A DNA stretch of 39,978 bases from Streptomyces sp. ISL-100 (GTDB lineage Bacteria > Actinomycetota > Actinomycetes > Streptomycetales > Streptomycetaceae): assembly GCF_018614615.1 (NCBI RefSeq), contig NZ_JAGGOK010000132.1, forward strand, positions 1 to 39,978, in the 5' to 3' direction. Of this stretch, positions 37,337 through 39,978 are shown one piece after another; within the stretch, counting starts at the first letter, position 1, and every line of letters begins with the position of its first letter. The notes beneath the pieces are model-generated. The model saw nothing but the letters and a program-made list of their open reading frames with translations. It did no database searches and had not been told where the DNA came from. Made by a program: the position numbers and the translations under genes.

Positions 37337-38248
37337 GTGGAAGCCGCTGTCACGACGTGTTACCGCCACCCCAAGTACGAGACGTACGTGAGCTGCACGC
37401 GCTGCGAGCGTTTCATCTGTCCCGACTGCATGCGTGAGGCGGCCGTGGGTCACCAGTGCCCCGAGTGCGTGAAGGAGGGCCACAAGTCGGTCCGCCAGGC
37501 ACGCACCGTCTTCGGCGGCACGGTAGCCGGGGCGGCGGCGCCGGTGGTGACCTACGCGCTGATCGCGCTGAACGTCCTCGCCTACCTCGCCGAACTGGCG
37601 CGCCCCGACCTCGTCGACCGTTTCGGCATGATCGGCTGGGCGGTGATGGGCCCGGAGAACGGGGGCGATCCCGACCGGGGCTATCCCGAGCAGACCCTCG
37701 TCGGCGTGGCCGAGGGCGAGTGGTACCGGCTCTTCACGGGCGCCTTTCTCCACCTTCTCCCGACCGGGGGCGGTTTCGGCATCATGCACATCATCATGAA
37801 CATGTTCTGCCTGTGGAACGTGGGAAGGACGGTCGAGGACCAGCTCGGCCGGGCGCGCTACGCCGGTCTCTATCTGCTGTCCGCGCTCGGCGGTTCGGTA
37901 CTCGTCTACCTGATCGCTCCGCACACCCTCGTCGTGGGCGCCTCGGGCGCGGTCTTCGGCGTCTCGGCCTCGTACTACGTGCTCTGCCGCCGCCTGGGGC
38001 GCGACATGCAGGCCGTCAACCGCTTCATGGCGGGCCTCATGATCTGGATGGTGGTCTCCGCCCTGTTTGCCTCCTGGCAGGCCCACTTGGGCGGCCTGCT
38101 CACCGGCGCCCTGGTCAGCCTGGCCCTGGCGTACGCACCGCGCAAGAGCCGCACCGCGATCCAGGTGGCGTCGGGCGCCGGGGTGCTGGTGCTGCTGGTC
38201 GCGCTCGTGCTGATGAAGACGTCGGCACTGACGGCGGTCGGGGCCTGA
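37337..38248 (+). CDS. rhomboid family intramembrane serine protease with N-terminal zinc finger
   Basis: 303 residues. The N terminus (8-44) is a B-box-like zinc finger with Cys/His pairs (CYRHPKYETYVSCTRCERFI, CPDCMREAAVGHQCPEC). Six or more membrane helices follow from about residue 65. The rhomboid site is Ser203 (VVGASGAVFG) and His250 (QAHLGGLLTG), with HIIMNMF (His151, Asn155) shaping the oxyanion hole and loop L1 around residues 105-140. It cleaves single-span membrane proteins within the bilayer. AAGGAG 6 nt upstream supports the GTG at 37337. This zinc-finger rhomboid is standard in Streptomyces. A small gene may lie antisense to its 3' end. Confidence 0.95.
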   Translation: MEAAVTTCYRHPKYETYVSCTRCERFICPDCMREAAVGHQCPECVKEGHKSVRQARTVFGGTVAGAAAPVVTYALIALNVLAYLAELARPDLVDRFGMIGWAVMGPENGGDPDRGYPEQTLVGVAEGEWYRLFTGAFLHLLPTGGGFGIMHIIMNMFCLWNVGRTVEDQLGRARYAGLYLLSALGGSVLVYLIAPHTLVVGASGAVFGVSASYYVLCRRLGRDMQAVNRFMAGLMIWMVVSALFASWQAHLGGLLTGALVSLALAYAPRKSRTAIQVASGAGVLVLLVALVLMKTSALTAVGA

Positions 38249-38441
38249 CGGGGCCACGGGCCAGAGCGGGGACGAGCTTGAGTGCTTCCTCCGCCGCGTC
38301 GCCGAGACCGGAGGCACGGGTCTTACGTTCACGGCGCAACACATCGGCCAGGAACCCAAGTTGGCCGTCATGCAGCCCGGCGACACTCGTAGGCGGCTGA
38401 GCCCCGCCCAGTTCCGCTGCGAGTTTCTTCAGCGCTGTCAT
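38115..38441 (-). CDS. possible small protein, antisense to the rhomboid 3' end
   Basis: The first 66 codons from the ATG at 38441 look like a real protein: MTALKKLAAELGGAQPPTSV, AGLHDGQLGFLADVLRRERK, then GLGDAAEEALKLVPALARGP. It is helical and charged, with no motif I can name. Beyond that the frame enters the antisense of the rhomboid gene and becomes Pro/Arg-rich, so the natural C terminus may have been lost. No clear ribosome site is present. The interval 38249-38510 holds nothing else. Confidence 0.42.
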   Translation of the reverse strand: MTALKKLAAELGGAQPPTSVAGLHDGQLGFLADVLRRERKTRASGLGDAAEEALKLVPALARGPVRPRPPSVPTSSSARARPAAPAPRRPTPPGSRCGSCAVRTPGPG

Positions 38442-38510
38442 GCCCCGACACGCTGAAGCGCAATTGACTTTTAGCCAGTAGATGGCGCCCGCGCCGCCGC
38501 CCGCCCCCGC

Positions 38511-39470
38511 GTGGACAAGCGCGGCGCGGTCACCTTCATCGCGGCGCTCGGACTGGTCATGTTCGCCATCACGCAGGGCGGTCAGGCGGGCTGGACCAGC
38601 CCGCTCGTGCTGTTTCCCCTGCTGGGCGGCCTCAGCCTCCTCGTGTTCTTCGTGGCGATCGAACGCCGCGCTGCCCACCCCATGCTGGACCTGGCGCTGC
38701 TGCGCAACCGCCGCTTCATGGGCTGGATCGTCGGCGCGACCTCCGTGGCCATCGGTTCCTCCGGGGTGATGATCTTCTTCCCCACCTACCTCAAGGGCGC
38801 CAACAGCCTCTCCGCCGGCGACGCGGGCCTGATCATGCTGATGATGACCGCCCCCGTCTTCGTCGTCCCGCAGATCGGGGCCCGCCTGGTCAACCGTGGT
38901 GTCCCCGCCCGCCACCTGGTCGGTACGGCGCTGATGCTGTCCGCCGTCGGCAACGCCCTGCTGGTCCTCCTCCTCCACCCGGGCGCCGGAGCCGCCACCC
39001 TCGCCGCCCCGCTCATCCTGATCGGCGTGGCCAACGGCCTGTCGATGGGCCTGGTCGACGCGCAGGCCATGAGCATGGTCGAACAGGAGCACGTGGGCAT
39101 GGCATCGGGTCTGCTCAATACGATCCGGGCGGGCTCCAACTCCCTCATGCTCGCCGTCTTCGGCGCCGCTCTGATCACCCTGGTCCAGTCACGCGTGGGC
39201 GACGCCACCCTGGCGGCCGACGTGGCGGCGGGCAAGCTGGCGGGCCCCCACCACGCCGAACTGGCCGGACAGTTCACTTACGCCTGGCAGTTCGCCCTGA
39301 CGCTGGTGGCGATCGTGATGACGGCGGCGGCGGTCCTGGTGCACCGCATGTTGATGCCCCCATGCGCCGTTGATTCGACCTTGACACCACAGACCGACCT
39401 CAAGACCCTTGACCTTCCACTCACGACTGCGCCGAGGGGGACAGGCGATGAGGTACCGGCCGAACGGTAG
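38511..39470 (+). CDS. DHA2-type MFS efflux transporter, 5'-truncated
   Basis: 319 residues equal to the C-terminal two thirds of a 14-helix EmrB/QacA-type drug transporter. It opens DKRGAVTFIAALGLVMFAIT (normally about residue 200), then HPMLDLALLRNRRFMGWI, PTYLKGANSLSAGDAGLIML, LSMGLVDAQAMSMVEQEHVG and ASGLLNTIRAGSNSLMLAVF. About seven helices remain, while the N-terminal six to seven helices with motif A are gone. It therefore is unlikely to transport. The GTG at 38511 is simply the first start left. The tail after HRML (about 40 residues) is not transporter-like and overlaps the next gene by 23 nt, so the original stop may also be lost. Confidence 0.75.
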   Translation: MDKRGAVTFIAALGLVMFAITQGGQAGWTSPLVLFPLLGGLSLLVFFVAIERRAAHPMLDLALLRNRRFMGWIVGATSVAIGSSGVMIFFPTYLKGANSLSAGDAGLIMLMMTAPVFVVPQIGARLVNRGVPARHLVGTALMLSAVGNALLVLLLHPGAGAATLAAPLILIGVANGLSMGLVDAQAMSMVEQEHVGMASGLLNTIRAGSNSLMLAVFGAALITLVQSRVGDATLAADVAAGKLAGPHHAELAGQFTYAWQFALTLVAIVMTAAAVLVHRMLMPPCAVDSTLTPQTDLKTLDLPLTTAPRGTGDEVPAER

Positions 39471-39978
39471 GGGGAACGTTTCAACAAGCCAGTACGGATG
39501 GGGACTTGGCGGTCTCTGCACCCTGATCTTGATCTCCGTGGTCGCGTTCCAGAACTTTCAGAACATCTTCCACCAGGAGAAGGACTTCGTCGTCGGCACG
39601 CTCTTCTCACTGGCCGGCTTCTGCTTCGCGAAGGCGCTGACCAGGCCACGCGGAGAGCGCGTGATGGAGGTTCTGCGGGACTCCGGGGCCTTCGAGCAGG
39701 TCGCGTTGATCGAACGCAATGTCCAGGCAGCGCAGGAGCGGCTCTCCGGTTATCACGACCTCCAGTGCAGGGACCCCGAGTTCTACCGGAACATCGGTGT
39801 GCTGCGCGTCGCCATCAATGACATCGACAAGTCCCTCACCAACCTCGCCGACCTGCGCAAGGCGCTGGACATCGATCCCGGCCAGAGCTACCCCGTGCCA
39901 CCTGAAGTCAGGCTGGCCCTGCAATCGGTGCGACGCAACGTACATGAAGCGCTGGTCCGGCGGGACCAGGCGTACGAG
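39448..39978 (+). CDS. membrane-anchored protein of unknown function (runs off the window)
   Basis: At least 177 residues from the ATG at 39448, with GAGGGGGACAGG just upstream; the frame is still open at the edge. Two hydrophobic segments occur near the N terminus, GLGGLCTLILISVVAFQ (about 19-35) and VVGTLFSLAGFCFAKAL (about 50-66). A charged helical cytosolic part follows (RPRGERVMEVLRDSG, LIERNVQAAQERLS, VLRVAINDIDKSLTNLADLR). The pattern resembles small bitopic proteins with a coiled-coil-like domain. I do not recognise the family. Codon use is less GC3-extreme than the neighbours. Confidence 0.7.
   Translation, partial: MRYRPNGRGNVSTSQYGWGLGGLCTLILISVVAFQNFQNIFHQEKDFVVGTLFSLAGFCFAKALTRPRGERVMEVLRDSGAFEQVALIERNVQAAQERLSGYHDLQCRDPEFYRNIGVLRVAINDIDKSLTNLADLRKALDIDPGQSYPVPPEVRLALQSVRRNVHEALVRRDQAYE

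Noticed and set aside
39399..39414. CCTCAAG-ACC-CTTGACC resembling a MerR/SoxR-type box
   Set aside because: The spacer is 3 instead of 4 and the right arm is imperfect. It lies inside the tail of the truncated transporter and no MerR gene is near. Not enough to call an operator.
1..39978. tRNA, rRNA, integrase, transposase and attachment sites
   Set aside because: None was recognised on either strand, so the cluster's possible transfer is not supported by mobile-element evidence here.

Overview
The window is chromosomal DNA of a Streptomyces-type actinomycete. The evidence is very high GC with G/C in third codon positions, many GTG starts and ATGA/GTGA overlaps, a Streptomyces griseus-type trypsin, an RNase Sa-type ribonuclease, and copies of the 'cagcccgtccggc' extragenic hairpin repeat. 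Genes are dense. I see no tRNA, rRNA, CRISPR array, insertion sequence or prophage.

Layout. 0-5.2 kb: a VOC protein with an AraC regulator, aminopeptidase N, chorismate mutase and a second AraC regulator. 5.2-11.2 kb: a glycoprotein-degradation group, made of a GH35 beta-galactosidase divergent from the AraC gene, a Tat-exported GH101 endo-alpha-N-acetylgalactosaminidase and a secreted trypsin. 11.4-15.3 kb: a zinc-metallopeptidase-like protein, an ankyrin/HEAT protein, a secreted guanyl-specific ribonuclease and a decayed ORF.

15.3-30.6 kb is the most interesting part. It is a cluster matching the mycobacterial/rhodococcal KstR2 regulon, which degrades steroid rings C and D (the indane propionate HIP). 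Two SDR genes diverge from echA20-ipdA-ipdB-ipdC. After an interruption of about 4 kb (phosphatase, DEAD-box helicase, cold-shock protein, SIMPL protein), the set resumes with ipdF-kstR2-fadA6, which diverges from a crotonase-fadE31-like-fadE32-like operon. Both divergent promoter regions carry nearly identical palindromes that fit the KstR2 box. fadE30 survives only as a C-terminal stub in front of ipdF, and fadD3 and fadE33 are not in the window.

30.9-34.8 kb: a PPOX-type flavoprotein, a VOC protein, an FAD monooxygenase whose promoter is overlaid by three copies of one operator, and a translationally coupled HutD/VWA pair. 34.8-37.2 kb is a decaying catabolic patch. Remnants of an acyl-CoA dehydrogenase, an LLM flavin oxidoreductase and an HSL-type esterase surround an intact PadR regulator and an intact 3-alpha/20-beta-HSD-like SDR. 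37.3-40 kb: a zinc-finger rhomboid protease, a small antisense ORF, a 5'-truncated DHA2 transporter and a membrane protein that runs off the end.

Function names come from residue motifs and remembered family sequences. No database search was run. Names for the KstR2-type genes are strong by sequence and gene order, but activity on steroids is inference.
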